From contig NZ_JANUHA010000003.1 of assembly GCF_024753255.1 (NCBI RefSeq), positions 248,001 to 312,000 of the forward strand: a stretch of 64,000 nt of DNA. The letters run 5' to 3'. Below are positions 29,288 to 38,154 of the stretch, in pieces; position 1 is the stretch's first letter; each line of letters begins with the position of its first letter. Below the pieces are notes generated by a model. The model searched no databases. It was given only the letters and a program-made list of their open reading frames with translations, and was not told the DNA's origin. The translations under genes were made by a program, and so were the position numbers. This DNA comes from Massilia agri (GTDB lineage Bacteria; Pseudomonadota; Gammaproteobacteria; Burkholderiales; Burkholderiaceae_D).

Positions 29288-31342
29288 ATGAGATTTCGTC
29301 TGCTGACAATGGCGGCCGCCACGCTGGCCGCCACTACCGCGATGGCGGCGCCGCGCGGCTTTACCGTGGAAGACATGGTCAACATGGAACGGGTGGGCAG
29401 CCCGGCCGTGTCGCCCGACGCGAGCCGCGTCGTCTATACCGTGCGCAGCGCGGACATGGCCAAGAACCGCGGCCATACCGAACTCTGGATGGTCGATCTG
29501 AAGGCTGCCAAGGCGGCGCCGCAGCGGGTGACCAACCATGGCTCGAGCAGTACTGAACCGGAATGGTCGCCGCGCGGGGATGCCGTGTATTTCCTGTCGA
29601 CCCGTTCGGGTTCCTCCCAGGTGTGGCGCCTGCCGGTCGCCGGCGGCGAGCCGGTGCAGGTGACGAACCTGCCGCTCGACGTCGAGAGCTTCCGCGTGTC
29701 GCCGCAGGGCGACCGCCTGGCGCTGAGCCTGTCCGTGTTCCGCGACTGCGCCGACCTGGCCTGCACCAAGTCCCGGCTCGATGCGAAGGAAAAGGACAAG
29801 GCCACCGGCAAGCTGTACGACCGCCTCTTCGTGCGCCACTGGGACACCTGGAACGACCACCGCAACAATGTGCTGTTCTCGGCCGCGCTCGACGCGAACG
29901 GCAAGGTGAGCGGCGCGCCGGTTTCCCTGTCCGGTTCCCTGGATGGCGACGTGCCGTCGAAACCCTTCGGCGACCGCGAGGAGTTCCGCTTCAGCCCGGA
30001 TGGCAATAGCATCGTGTTCGCGGCGCGCATTGCCGGCAAGACCGAAGCCTGGTCGACCAACTTCGACCTGTACTCCGTGCCGGCCGTCGGCGGCGCGGCG
30101 CCGCGCAACCTGACGGCCGACAATCCGGCCTGGGATACCAAGGGCGTGTTCTCGCCGGACGGCCGCACCCTCGCCTATCTGGCGATGGCACGGCCCGGCT
30201 TCGAGGCCGACCGCTACCAGATCATGCTGATGGATGTCGCGACGGGACAGAAGCGCAAGCTGGCGGCGGACTGGGACCGCTCGGCGGGCAGCCTGCAGTG
30301 GCGCGCCGACGGCAAGGCGCTGGTCGTCGACGCCGAGGATATCGGCCAGCACCGCCTGTTCTCGATTGATGTCTCGAACGGCAAGGTGACGCCCCTGACC
30401 GACAAGGGCGCGGTCGGCGCCTTCGACCTGCGCGGCGATACGCTCGCCTACACCCAGGCCAACCTGGCCTCCGGCGCGCAGCTGTTCTCGATGAAGCTGG
30501 GCGCCAAGCCCGTGCAGTTGACGAAGCTAAATGCCGAGCGCCTGGCGGATGTGCGCTGGGGTGAATACGAGCAGTTCAGCTTCAAGGGCGCGAACGGCGA
30601 CACCGTTTACGGCCACGTGATGAAGCCCTGGAACGCCGAGCCGGGCAAGAAATACCCGGTGGCCTTCCTGGTGCACGGCGGGCCGCAGGGCAGTTTCGGC
30701 AATGGCTGGAGCTACCGCTGGAATCCGCAGGTGTATGCGGGCGCCGGCTATGCCACCGTGTTCATCGACTTCCACGGATCGACCGGCTATGGCCAGAAGT
30801 TCACGGATTCGATCAGCGGCGACTGGGGCGGCAAGCCTTTGGAGGATCTGCAGAAAGGCCTGGCTGCGGCGGTAGAGAAATTCCCCTGGCTGGACCGTGG
30901 CCGCAGCTGCGCGCTGGGCGCTTCCTACGGCGGCTACATGATGAACTGGATCGCGGGGAACTGGAACGACGGTTTCCGCTGCCTGGTCAACCATGACGGC
31001 GTGTTCGACAGCCGCGGCATGGCCTATTCGACCGAGGAACAGTGGTTCACGGACTGGGAAAACGGCGGCGCCTATTTCGCGGTGCCGCAGAACCACGAGA
31101 AGTTCAACCCGGTGCACCACGTGAACAAGTGGAAGACGCCGATGCTCGTGATCCAGGGCGACCTCGACTTCCGCATCCCGACCGCGCAGGCATTGGGGAC
31201 CTTCACGGCGCTGCAGCGCAAGGGCATCGAGAGCCAGCTGCTGGTGTTCCCGGATGAGAACCATTGGGTGCTCAAGCCAGCGAATTCGGTGCAGTGGCAC
31301 CACACGGTGATGAAGTGGCTGGATCGCCACCTGAAGCAGTAA
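29288..31342 (+). CDS. S9 prolyl-oligopeptidase-family peptidase
   Basis: Exported dipeptidyl/acylaminoacyl-type peptidase of 684 aa. The signal peptide ends near TTAMAAP, followed by a beta-propeller (about 35-400; TELWMVD, PEWSPRGDAVYFLS) and an alpha/beta hydrolase domain. The catalytic Ser is in GASYGGYM, the Asp in GDLDFRIP and the His in DENHWV. The ATG at 29288 has an AGAGG site. A second S9 gene at 42196 is broken. Confidence 0.94.
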   Translation: MRFRLLTMAAATLAATTAMAAPRGFTVEDMVNMERVGSPAVSPDASRVVYTVRSADMAKNRGHTELWMVDLKAAKAAPQRVTNHGSSSTEPEWSPRGDAVYFLSTRSGSSQVWRLPVAGGEPVQVTNLPLDVESFRVSPQGDRLALSLSVFRDCADLACTKSRLDAKEKDKATGKLYDRLFVRHWDTWNDHRNNVLFSAALDANGKVSGAPVSLSGSLDGDVPSKPFGDREEFRFSPDGNSIVFAARIAGKTEAWSTNFDLYSVPAVGGAAPRNLTADNPAWDTKGVFSPDGRTLAYLAMARPGFEADRYQIMLMDVATGQKRKLAADWDRSAGSLQWRADGKALVVDAEDIGQHRLFSIDVSNGKVTPLTDKGAVGAFDLRGDTLAYTQANLASGAQLFSMKLGAKPVQLTKLNAERLADVRWGEYEQFSFKGANGDTVYGHVMKPWNAEPGKKYPVAFLVHGGPQGSFGNGWSYRWNPQVYAGAGYATVFIDFHGSTGYGQKFTDSISGDWGGKPLEDLQKGLAAAVEKFPWLDRGRSCALGASYGGYMMNWIAGNWNDGFRCLVNHDGVFDSRGMAYSTEEQWFTDWENGGAYFAVPQNHEKFNPVHHVNKWKTPMLVIQGDLDFRIPTAQALGTFTALQRKGIESQLLVFPDENHWVLKPANSVQWHHTVMKWLDRHLKQ

Positions 31343-31364
31343 GCGCTTTTCCGCATTTGGAACG

Positions 31365-31392
31365 AAAAGAGACCGCCGAGGCGGTCTCTTTT
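31365..31392. terminator. Bidirectional terminator between S9 peptidase and pilA
   Basis: AAAAGAGACCGCC-GA-GGCGGTCTCTTTT is a 13-bp perfect stem with A and T runs on its flanks. It can serve the plus-strand peptidase gene and the convergent pilA gene. Confidence 0.93.
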
Positions 31393-31432
31393 CTGTCGAC
31401 GACCGTGGAGCGGTCATCATGCGGTATTGCTA

Positions 31433-31906
31433 TCAGGTCTGGTCGGCGCCAGCGGTAGCCACGCAGCCTGCCGGCAAGAACTTAGCATCGGCGAAGCTGG
31501 TTGCGACACAGCTATAGATGCCGCTGGTGGTGCGATGCAGGGCGACCGTGGCGCCGGTGCCCAGGCGGCCCGGGTTGGCGATGGCGCAGGTCAGGACCGC
31601 GGTGTTGGCGCCCGGAGCAGCAGCGGTGATCGTGGTGCAGTTGCCGGTGCTGCCGGCCAGGCCAGCCTTTTTCAGGTAGGCAGCTGCGTCAGCCGCGCCA
31701 CCTTCGACAACGGCCATTTCGTAGCCAGTCTTGCCACCGGCGATGTCGGCGTAAGCAGCGGCGCCCTTCGACTTGGCGATGTAGTCCTGGTATGCCGGGA
31801 TGGCGACAGCTGCCAGGATACCGATGATCGCAACGACGATCATCAGTTCGATCAGGGTGAAGCCGCCTTGAGCTTTCTTAGCTTGCAGTTGTTGTTTGAA
31901 GTTCAT
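31433..31906 (-). CDS. pilA: Type IV pilin (major pilin-like)
   Basis: A 157 aa prepilin. A short charged leader ([15 protein letters not shown]) precedes the PilD cleavage site before [27 protein letters not shown], with the conserved Glu5. The C-terminal part has Cys residues that could form the D-loop disulfide. Of two ATGs (31912, 31906) the second has the right distance from CTGGAGAG. It has its own sigma-54 promoter and terminator and is not clustered with other pil genes here. Confidence 0.94.
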   Translation of the reverse strand: MNFKQQLQAKKAQGGFTLIELMIVVAIIGILAAVAIPAYQDYIAKSKGAAAYADIAGGKTGYEMAVVEGGAADAAAYLKKAGLAGSTGNCTTITAAAPGANTAVLTCAIANPGRLGTGATVALHRTTSGIYSCVATSFADAKFLPAGCVATAGADQT

Positions 31907-31973
31907 TTTCATCTCTCCAGGTTTGGTGTTACAGGTTGTTGGGGTTACTGCTTGTTGCCACGCTTTCTTATAT

Positions 31974-31988
31974 GCAATCGGCGTGCCA
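31974..31988 (-). promoter_or_regulatory. Sigma-54 promoter of pilA
   Basis: On the minus strand TGGCACGCCGATTGC fits the -24/-12 consensus TGGCAC-N5-TTGC exactly. It would give a leader of about 55 nt before the pilA start. A weaker relative with TGGCAC at 32039-32034 and TTTC in place of TTGC lies 51 nt upstream. Confidence 0.88.
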
Positions 31989-32061
31989 GCCCCAAAAATG
32001 CTGATTTTATTAATTCCCAGATAAGAAATCGGTGTGCCAGCGCAAGTTTTGGCTTGAGCAG

Positions 32062-32130
32062 TGACAAATTTTGTCACTTAAGCTCAGCAATTTTTGTCAG
32101 GTGGACAGTTCTTGTAACGCAATTTGTCAT
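32062..32130 (-). promoter_or_regulatory. TGTCA-rich upstream activator region of pilA
   Basis: A 15-bp palindrome TGACAAATTTTGTCA (32062-32076) is followed by TTTTTGTCAG (32091-32100) and TTTGTCA (32123-32129). These lie about 75-145 nt upstream of the -24 element, where PilR binds in pseudomonads to sites containing TGTC. The whole stretch is A+T-rich and has no gene. The 31907-32235 gap is otherwise empty apart from the sucD terminator. Confidence 0.65.
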
Positions 32131-32182
32131 GTTTTGAGGAAATATTGGCATACCCAGTCGTGCCAGCACGTCTGACAAGGCG

Positions 32183-32210
32183 AAAAAAACGGGGAGCTTG
32201 CGCTCCCCGT
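32183..32210 (-). terminator. Terminator of sucCD
   Basis: ACGGGGAGC-TTGC-GCTCCCCGT (32189-32210), with an A-run at 32183-32189 that reads as a T-run on the minus strand, 25 nt after the sucD stop. Confidence 0.92.
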
Positions 32211-32235
32211 CTTCGTCAACCTTAAACAACTTTGA

Positions 32236-33117
32236 TCACAGCATCGCTTTCAGCAGGCGAGCCATTTCCGACGGGTTCTTGGTGACCTTGATGCCGCAGG
32301 CTTCCATGATTTCCAGCTTGGCTTGCGCGGTGTCGGCGCCGCCCGAGATCAGCGCGCCGGCGTGGCCCATGCGCTTGCCCGGAGGCGCGGTGACGCCGGC
32401 GATGAAGCCGACGACCGGCTTCTTCATGTTGTCCTTGATCCAATGAGCGGCGTTCGCCTCGTCCGGACCGCCGATCTCGCCGATCATGATGACCGCGTCG
32501 GTGTCAGGATCGTCGTTGAACATGCGCATCACATCGATGTGCTTCAGGCCGTTGATCGGGTCGCCGCCGATACCGACTGCCGACGACTGGCCCAGACCCA
32601 GGGCGGTCAGCTGGCCGACTGCTTCATAGGTCAGGGTGCCCGAGCGCGACACGACGCCGATGCGGCCCTTCTTGTGGATGTGACCCGGCATGATGCCGAT
32701 CTTGATCTCGTCCGGGGTGATCAGGCCTGGGCAGTTCGGGCCCAGCAGCAGGGTCTTCGAACCGGCCTTGGCCATGCGATCCTTGACTTCCATCATGTCA
32801 CGGACCGGGATGCCTTCGGTGATGCAGATTGCCAGGTCGAGTTCGGCTTCGACGGCTTCCCAGATCGCGGCGGCAGCGCCTGCCGGCGGAACGTAGATCA
32901 CCGACACGGTTGCGCCGGTTTCCGACTTGGCTTCCTTGACCGATGCGTAGATCGGGATGCCTTCGAAGTCTTCGCCGGCTTTCTTCGGGTTCACGCCTGC
33001 CACGAAAGCTTCACGGCCGTTCGCGTAGTCGCGGCACATGCGGGTGTGGAACTGGCCGGTCTTGCCGGTGATACCTTGGGTGATGACTTTGGTGTCTTTA
33101 TTAATCAGAATGGACAT
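32236..33117 (-). CDS. sucD: Succinyl-CoA ligase alpha subunit
   Basis: A 293 aa TCA-cycle enzyme subunit with a CoA-binding Rossmann domain (ITQGITGKTGQFHTRMCRDY), LLGPNCPGLITP and the phospho-His loop KRMGHAGALISGG. It lies 18 nt downstream of sucC. Confidence 0.98.
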   Translation of the reverse strand: MSILINKDTKVITQGITGKTGQFHTRMCRDYANGREAFVAGVNPKKAGEDFEGIPIYASVKEAKSETGATVSVIYVPPAGAAAAIWEAVEAELDLAICITEGIPVRDMMEVKDRMAKAGSKTLLLGPNCPGLITPDEIKIGIMPGHIHKKGRIGVVSRSGTLTYEAVGQLTALGLGQSSAVGIGGDPINGLKHIDVMRMFNDDPDTDAVIMIGEIGGPDEANAAHWIKDNMKKPVVGFIAGVTAPPGKRMGHAGALISGGADTAQAKLEIMEACGIKVTKNPSEMARLLKAML

Positions 33118-33135
33118 GTTGTATTCCTTCGCGAA

Positions 33136-34305
33136 TTAGGCTTGGCCAGCGGCAGCGGCAACGACCTGCTTCGCTGCGTCTTCCATGGTGTCTGCGGAAA
33201 TGATCGGCAGGCCCGAATCAGCCAGCATCTTCTTGCCCAGGTCTTCGTTGGTGCCCTTCATGCGGACGACCAGCGGCACCTGCAGCGAGACAGCTTTCGA
33301 TGCGGTGATGACGCCTTCGGCGATCACGTCGCAGCGCATGATGCCGCCGAAGATGTTGACCAGGATGGCTTTCAGGCCCGGGTTCTTCAGCATGATCTTG
33401 AATGCTTCGGTCACTTTCTCTGCAGTCGCGCCACCGCCGACGTCGAGGAAGTTGGCCGGCTCGCCGCCGAACAGCTTGATGGTGTCCATGGTTGCCATGG
33501 CCAGGCCGGCGCCGTTCACCAGGCAGCCGATGTTGCCGTCGAGCGAGATGTAAGCCAGGTCGAACTTCGATGCTTCGACTTCAGCCGGGTCTTCTTCGTC
33601 CAGGTCGCGGTAGGCGACGATTTCCGGATGACGGAACAGGGCGTTCGAGTCGAAGTTGAACTTGGCGTCCAGGGCGATGACCTTGCCCGAACCGGTCAGG
33701 ATCAGCGGGTTGATTTCGGCCAGCGATGCATCGGTTTCCCAGTAGGCTTTGTACAGGCCTTGCAGGTTGGTGCGGGCGTCGACGACCGACGCTTCCGGCA
33801 CGCCGATCTTGCGGGCGACGTCGTCAGCCTGCTCGTCGGTCAGGCCGATCGACGGTTCGATCACGACGTTGTGGATCTTTTCCGGGTTGGTGTGCGCGAC
33901 TTCTTCGATGTCCATGCCGCCTTCCGACGAGGCCATCAGCACGACCTTCTGGGTGACGCGGTCGGTGACCAGCGACACGTACAGTTCCTTTTTGATGTCT
34001 GCGCCTTCTTCGATCAGCAGGCGGCGGACTTTCTGGCCTTCCGGGCCGGTCTGGTGGGTCACCAGCTGCATGCCCATGATCTGGTCTGCGTATTCCTTGA
34101 CCTGTTCCAGCGACTTGGCGACCTTGACGCCGCCGCCTTTACCACGGCCACCGGCATGGATCTGCGCCTTGACGACCCAGACCGGGCCGCCCAGCTCTTC
34201 AGCGGCCTTGACGGCCTCTTCCACGTTCATGCACGGAATGCCGCGCGGAACGGTCACTCCGAATTTTCGGAGGATCTCTTTGCCCTGATACTCATGGATT
34301 TTCAT
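33136..34305 (-). CDS. sucC: Succinyl-CoA ligase beta subunit
   Basis: A 389 aa ATP-grasp subunit. [17 protein letters not shown] is the family start. [26 protein letters not shown] and [16 protein letters not shown] mark the nucleotide and CoA sites. It forms the sucCD operon with the downstream terminator at 32189. Confidence 0.98.
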   Translation of the reverse strand: MKIHEYQGKEILRKFGVTVPRGIPCMNVEEAVKAAEELGGPVWVVKAQIHAGGRGKGGGVKVAKSLEQVKEYADQIMGMQLVTHQTGPEGQKVRRLLIEEGADIKKELYVSLVTDRVTQKVVLMASSEGGMDIEEVAHTNPEKIHNVVIEPSIGLTDEQADDVARKIGVPEASVVDARTNLQGLYKAYWETDASLAEINPLILTGSGKVIALDAKFNFDSNALFRHPEIVAYRDLDEEDPAEVEASKFDLAYISLDGNIGCLVNGAGLAMATMDTIKLFGGEPANFLDVGGGATAEKVTEAFKIMLKNPGLKAILVNIFGGIMRCDVIAEGVITASKAVSLQVPLVVRMKGTNEDLGKKMLADSGLPIISADTMEDAAKQVVAAAAGQA

Positions 34306-34383
34306 GCTGGCTTCCCTTCTTCTATTACTGAATTAGAAATACGGTTGAATTAATGATTAAAAACTATCGACAAACATCGAATC

Positions 34384-34947
34384 CTAACCCGACACGGCTT
34401 TGATCGCCCAGCGAGGATAGTAGGTGGCCACGGCGGGGCCGTCGCTGCGCAACGCATGGCAACGGTCGAGCTCGAAGGGCCGTTTGGCCGAGTTGTCGTC
34501 GGCGCCGTCGCGGGTTTCGAACTCCTCGTCGGCAAAGGCCTGCAGCGCTGCGGTAGGCAGCACCTGGGCCAATTCGGTCAGATGGGTGCAGCCGAGCACG
34601 CCGGACAGGCGATCTTTCAGGTGCAGCCGGAAATGGTTCATCAACGACAGGCCGATCAGCTTTTTGTAGGCAGGGCCGATCGCCTCGCAGAAACCGGGAT
34701 AGGGAACCGCGTCGGACGCAGCCTCCGCATCCACGATGGTCAGATCGCGGTCGATGGTGACGCGCAGCTTGAGGTCGTGTACGGGCAAGCCGCCCGGGCG
34801 AGTGCCCGAGCCGAGCTCGATGTCACGGGTTTTGACGTCGCGGATACTGGCGTCCAGATCCCACAGGCCATCGTCGCGCGCAAAGGCTTCGACGGTGATG
34901 GCGCGCGTATGCCGGAGCGAGCGCGATACGGGAGGAGACAGGGGCAT
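34384..34947 (-). CDS. DUF2889 family protein
   Basis: A 187 aa protein from the ATG at 34947 (MPLSPP); three more residues are possible from 34956. DUF2889 blocks are RHTRAITVEAFARDDGLWDLDASIRDVK, HDLKLRVTIDRDLTIVDAEAASDAVPYPGFC and GCTHLTELAQ. The function is unknown. A 10-bp inverted repeat at 35004-35026 lies in its upstream region. Confidence 0.9.
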   Translation of the reverse strand: MPLSPPVSRSLRHTRAITVEAFARDDGLWDLDASIRDVKTRDIELGSGTRPGGLPVHDLKLRVTIDRDLTIVDAEAASDAVPYPGFCEAIGPAYKKLIGLSLMNHFRLHLKDRLSGVLGCTHLTELAQVLPTAALQAFADEEFETRDGADDNSAKRPFELDRCHALRSDGPAVATYYPRWAIKAVSG

Positions 34948-35003
34948 AAAAACCAATGCCGCTTGCGCGGCGGTTAGTGGTGCAGCCAGTGTGCTTCATG
35001 CAC

Positions 35004-35026
35004 GTTGTCGTAGCTTCTACGACAAC
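35004..35026. promoter_or_regulatory. 10-bp perfect inverted repeat upstream of DUF2889 gene
   Basis: GTTGTCGTAG-CTT-CTACGACAAC starts 57 nt upstream of the DUF2889 start. Symmetry and location suit a regulator operator. There is no T-run, so a terminator is less likely. Confidence 0.55.
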
Positions 35027-35385
35027 AACCGCTCATGCGGCGCTGCTTAAACCGTGAAAGTTTAGCACAGCATGTTGGCAGTTGCACTTCAGCGGAGGCG
35101 TTTTTGCCGCATTGCAGCGTATTCGTGACGGGTTTCTTGCTGAGTGGTCAATATTGCGTGTGGTTAGACGGGTTGGGTGGGTGGCCGGACCAATTGATGA
35201 GTTGCCGGGGGCTCGGGCAGTTCGCTCAAGGTGAGGATGGGCGTGGCTCATGCTCGCAGCGGGTCCTGGTTATGCCCTGGACAGGATTCGAGCCGCTGGC
35301 GAGCTTGTGGCGGACTGCAGCTACGGCGTGGTGGCAGTCGGGCTGCCCGGCCGCGTGGGCGGCGCAAAGGGATGGGCTGATCACC

Positions 35386-35412
35386 GTGCGGGGTGGAGCC
35401 GCCCACCCTACG
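35386..35412. repeat. Single REP-like unit
   Basis: The unit begins GTGCGGGGTGGAGCC and ends GCCCACCCTACG, with GGGTGG pairing CCACCC. It is of the same type as the pair at 9771-9878. Confidence 0.65.
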
Positions 35413-35444
35413 AAAAACAGTGATGAGGCGGACGGCATGAGCAA

Positions 35445-35518
35445 GCGCCAGCGTGCAGCGCCATCACCCGTTGAGGAATATGCCGGGGCATATCGGGAAT
35501 GACGCTCCACGCTGGCGC
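35445..35518. repeat. Nested inverted repeat (cruciform-like)
   Basis: The outer arms GCGCCAGCGTG (35445-35455) and CACGCTGGCGC (35508-35518) are perfectly complementary. Inside, ATATGCC-GG-GGCATAT (35478-35493) forms a second hairpin. Confidence 0.7.
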
Positions 35519-35654
35519 CGGAGCTGCGCTGCCCGGACGGGAGCGCGGAGAATAAGGTGATATGGACAGGCTTGCGGCCGCGCCTGGCATATCGTCGGAG
35601 CAAACCTGGGGCCAGGCCGGCTCGTCGGGGCAGCAGGCTTGAACTAAAGCCTGC

Positions 35655-36113
35655 CTACAGCTCGTCGTCGTCGGGAGCGCCCTGCATCGCGATCCGGGCA
35701 GCGCGTTGGGAGAAGCCACGCTGCAGCAGGAAGCGCATCTGCTTGGCACGCTCGGCCGCATCGGCGGCGACGGTGCCGAACTTGCGCTGCCAGACTTCTC
35801 TGGCTCGCGCTGTTTCGCTGTCGGCAAGCGAGGATTTGATCTCGTCCAACGCTTCGCCTTTGATGCCGTGGCTTTGCAGCTCGGCCATCACACGGCTGTT
35901 GCCAAAGCGGCTTGCCTTCCTGTTGATCAGGGATTCAGCAAACCTTTCCTGCGACAGCCAGTTGTTCTTTTCAAGGAAATCCAGGAGGGCTTCCACGTCA
36001 TCGCCCTCCTCGGCATAACGGGCCAGCTTGCGGCCCAGCTCGAGCCGGCTGTGTTCGCGCATCGAGAGGAAACGAAGCGCGCGTCCTTTCAGGCTGAGCT
36101 GGGGTGCTGGCAT
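35655..36113 (-). CDS. recX: RecA regulator RecX
   Basis: A 152 aa three-helix-repeat protein. Blocks are [44 protein letters not shown] and [25 protein letters not shown]. It lies 22 nt after recA on the same strand, the usual arrangement, and limits RecA filament growth. Confidence 0.95.
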   Translation of the reverse strand: MPAPQLSLKGRALRFLSMREHSRLELGRKLARYAEEGDDVEALLDFLEKNNWLSQERFAESLINRKASRFGNSRVMAELQSHGIKGEALDEIKSSLADSETARAREVWQRKFGTVAADAAERAKQMRFLLQRGFSQRAARIAMQGAPDDDEL

Positions 36114-36135
36114 GTGCTAGAGCTGAACCCGGCGA

Positions 36136-37224
36136 TTACTCGCCGACTGCCTTCAGGTTCGGCTTGCCGCCATCCTTGCCGCCGTCTTCAGCAGCGACCG
36201 GCGGCAGTTCGCGCACGCCCAGGGCGGCACGGACCTTGTTCTCGATTTCGCGTGCCAGTGCCGGACGCTCTTTCAGGAACAGGCGGGCGTTATCCTTGCC
36301 CTGGCCGATACGTTCGCCGTTGTAGGAGTACCAGGAGCCCGACTTCTCGACGATCTTGTTGTCGGCGCCCAGGTCCAGGATTTCGCCTTCGCGCGAGGTG
36401 CCTTCTCCGTACAGGATGTCGAAGTGGGCTTCCTTGAACGGCGGCGCGATCTTGTTCTTGACGACCTTGACCTTGGTTTCGTTACCGATCACCTCGTCAC
36501 CCGACTTGATCGAACCGGTACGGCGGATGTCCATACGCACGGAGGCGTAGAACTTCAGCGCGTTACCGCCGGTCGTGGTTTCCGGGCTGCCGAACATCAC
36601 ACCGATCTTCATACGGATCTGGTTGATGAAGATGACCAGGGTGTTGGTGCGGTTGATCGAGCCGGTCAGCTTGCGCAGCGCCTGGGACATCAGGCGTGCC
36701 TGCAGGCCTGGCAGCGAGTCGCCCATGTCGCCTTCGATCTCGGCGCGCGGGGTCAGTGCCGCCACCGAGTCGATGACCACGAGGTCGACCGAACCCGAAC
36801 GCACCAGGGCGTCGGTGATTTCCAGGGCCTGTTCGCCGGTGTCCGGCTGCGAGATCAGCAGGTCGCCCAGGTTGATGCCCAGCTTTTGCGCGTAGGTCAC
36901 GTCGAGCGCGTGCTCGGCGTCGATGAAGGCGCAGGTGCCACCCAGTTTTTGCATCTGGGCGATGGTCTGCAGGGTCAGGGTAGTCTTACCCGACGATTCC
37001 GGACCGTAAATCTCGACGATACGGCCGCGTGGCAGGCCACCGACGCCAAGCGCGATGTCCAGGCCCAGCGAGCCGGTGGAAACAGTCTGCACTTCCTCGA
37101 CCGGTGCGCTGGTATCCATGCGCATCACCGAGCCCTTGCCGAACTGCTTTTCAATCTGCGCCAGGGCGGCTGCGAGCGCCTTGCCCTTTTCAGCGGCGTT
37201 TACTGCGGTTTTTTTGTCGTCCAT
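36136..37224 (-). CDS. recA: Recombinase RecA
   Basis: A 362 aa recombinase and LexA co-protease. The Walker A loop is [30 protein letters not shown], the L2 loop [20 protein letters not shown] and the [15 protein letters not shown] block are all present. Two LexA boxes lie upstream at 37288 and 37333. Confidence 0.99.
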   Translation of the reverse strand: MDDKKTAVNAAEKGKALAAALAQIEKQFGKGSVMRMDTSAPVEEVQTVSTGSLGLDIALGVGGLPRGRIVEIYGPESSGKTTLTLQTIAQMQKLGGTCAFIDAEHALDVTYAQKLGINLGDLLISQPDTGEQALEITDALVRSGSVDLVVIDSVAALTPRAEIEGDMGDSLPGLQARLMSQALRKLTGSINRTNTLVIFINQIRMKIGVMFGSPETTTGGNALKFYASVRMDIRRTGSIKSGDEVIGNETKVKVVKNKIAPPFKEAHFDILYGEGTSREGEILDLGADNKIVEKSGSWYSYNGERIGQGKDNARLFLKERPALAREIENKVRAALGVRELPPVAAEDGGKDGGKPNLKAVGE

Positions 37225-37287
37225 GGTGTACTTTCAGCTGTGGAGTAGGCAAGGTAGGGGCGCTACCACGCAAAATCAAGAGCACTA

Positions 37288-37303
37288 CTGTATAAAAATC
37301 CAG
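37288..37303 (-). promoter_or_regulatory. LexA (SOS) box, recA-proximal
   Basis: CTGTATAAAAATCCAG fits CTGT-N8-(A/C)CAG. It lies 64 nt upstream of the recA start and within the first copy of a 45-bp tandem duplication. Confidence 0.88.
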
Positions 37304-37332
37304 TGGTTCTGGCAAGCGAAAACAAGCCACTA

Positions 37333-37348
37333 CTGTATATAAATCCAG
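37333..37348 (-). promoter_or_regulatory. LexA (SOS) box, distal copy
   Basis: CTGTATATAAATCCAG lies exactly 45 nt from the first box. It could also influence the divergent response-regulator gene at 37453, about 105 nt away. Confidence 0.88.
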
Positions 37349-37452
37349 TAGTTTAAGCAAGCGAAAAATGCCGGTGTGGTAGGCTCGCATTGTTGCGATA
37401 AATCAAACACAATAGGGGCCTTCGTGCTCTATATGTATTACCGAGGTCCCCC

Positions 37453-38154
37453 ATGCGAATTTTGCTCGCCGAAGATGATAGCGTACTTGCCGATGGATTA
37501 ACGCGGTCCCTGCGCCAGTCCGGCTACGCCATCGATTGCGTCAAGAACGGCCAGGATGCCGACACGGCCCTGTCCACCCAGGAGTTCGACCTCCTCATCC
37601 TCGATCTCGGCCTGCCCAAGCTGTCCGGACTGGAAGTGCTGCGCCGCCTGCGCGCCCGCTCCTCGCTCCTGCCGGTGCTGATCCTCACCGCCGCCGATTC
37701 GGTCGAGCAGCGCGTCGAGGGCCTGGACCTGGGCGCCGACGACTACATGGCCAAGCCTTTCGCCCTGTCCGAGCTGGAGGCGCGGGTGCGCGCCCTCACC
37801 CGCCGCGGCGCCGGCGGCGGCCCGACCGTCGTGAAACATGGACCGCTGGTCTACGACCAGGTCGGCCGCAGCGCCTATATCAACGACCAGATGCTCGACC
37901 TGTCGGCGCGCGAGCTGGGCCTGCTGGAAGTGCTGCTGGCGCGCACCGGACGCCTGGTCTCGAAAGAGCAGCTGGTCGACCACCTGTGCGAATGGGGCGA
38001 GGAAGTCTCGAACAACGCCATCGAGGTCTACGTGCACCGCCTGCGCAAGAAGATCGAGGTCGGCGGCGTGCGCATCGCCACCGTGCGCGGCCTCGGCTAC
38101 TGCCTCGAAAAATACGCCGACACCCCGCGCACTCCCGCACCCGACAGCAAGTGA
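37453..38154 (+). CDS. OmpR-family response regulator (TctD/QseB-like)
   Basis: A 233 aa protein with a receiver domain (MRILLAEDDSVLADGL; phospho-acceptor Asp51 in ILDLGLPKLSG; Lys in MAKPFALSELEARV) and a C-terminal winged helix (LSARELGLLEVLLARTGRLVSKEQLVDHL...YVHRLRKKIE). Its stop overlaps the GTG start of the kinase (GTGA), so the pair is translationally coupled. Confidence 0.95.
   Translation: MRILLAEDDSVLADGLTRSLRQSGYAIDCVKNGQDADTALSTQEFDLLILDLGLPKLSGLEVLRRLRARSSLLPVLILTAADSVEQRVEGLDLGADDYMAKPFALSELEARVRALTRRGAGGGPTVVKHGPLVYDQVGRSAYINDQMLDLSARELGLLEVLLARTGRLVSKEQLVDHLCEWGEEVSNNAIEVYVHRLRKKIEVGGVRIATVRGLGYCLEKYADTPRTPAPDSK

Larger units (their letters stand above)
34948..35654. other. 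707-bp gene-free region with several structured repeats
   Basis: No reading frame here has coding character; open frames are Cys/Trp- or Arg-rich artefacts. The region holds a 10-bp hairpin (35004-35026), a REP-like unit (35386-35412) and a nested inverted repeat (35445-35518). It may include remnants of mobile DNA or a small RNA. Confidence 0.6.
37283..37372. repeat. 45-bp tandem duplication carrying LexA boxes
   Basis: 37283-37327 and 37328-37372 are near-identical head-to-tail units. Both contain CACTACTGTATA, AAATCCAGT and GCAAGCGAAAA. Confidence 0.88.

Noticed and set aside
28442-30352. A 636-codon minus-strand open frame opposite the PilZ and S9 genes
   Set aside because: It is an antisense shadow of two genes with intact motifs.
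35035-35603. Open frames in the 0.7 kb region upstream of recX
   Set aside because: The translations are Cys/Trp- or Arg/Ser-rich and both strands are open over the repeats. No ribosome site or family resemblance was seen.
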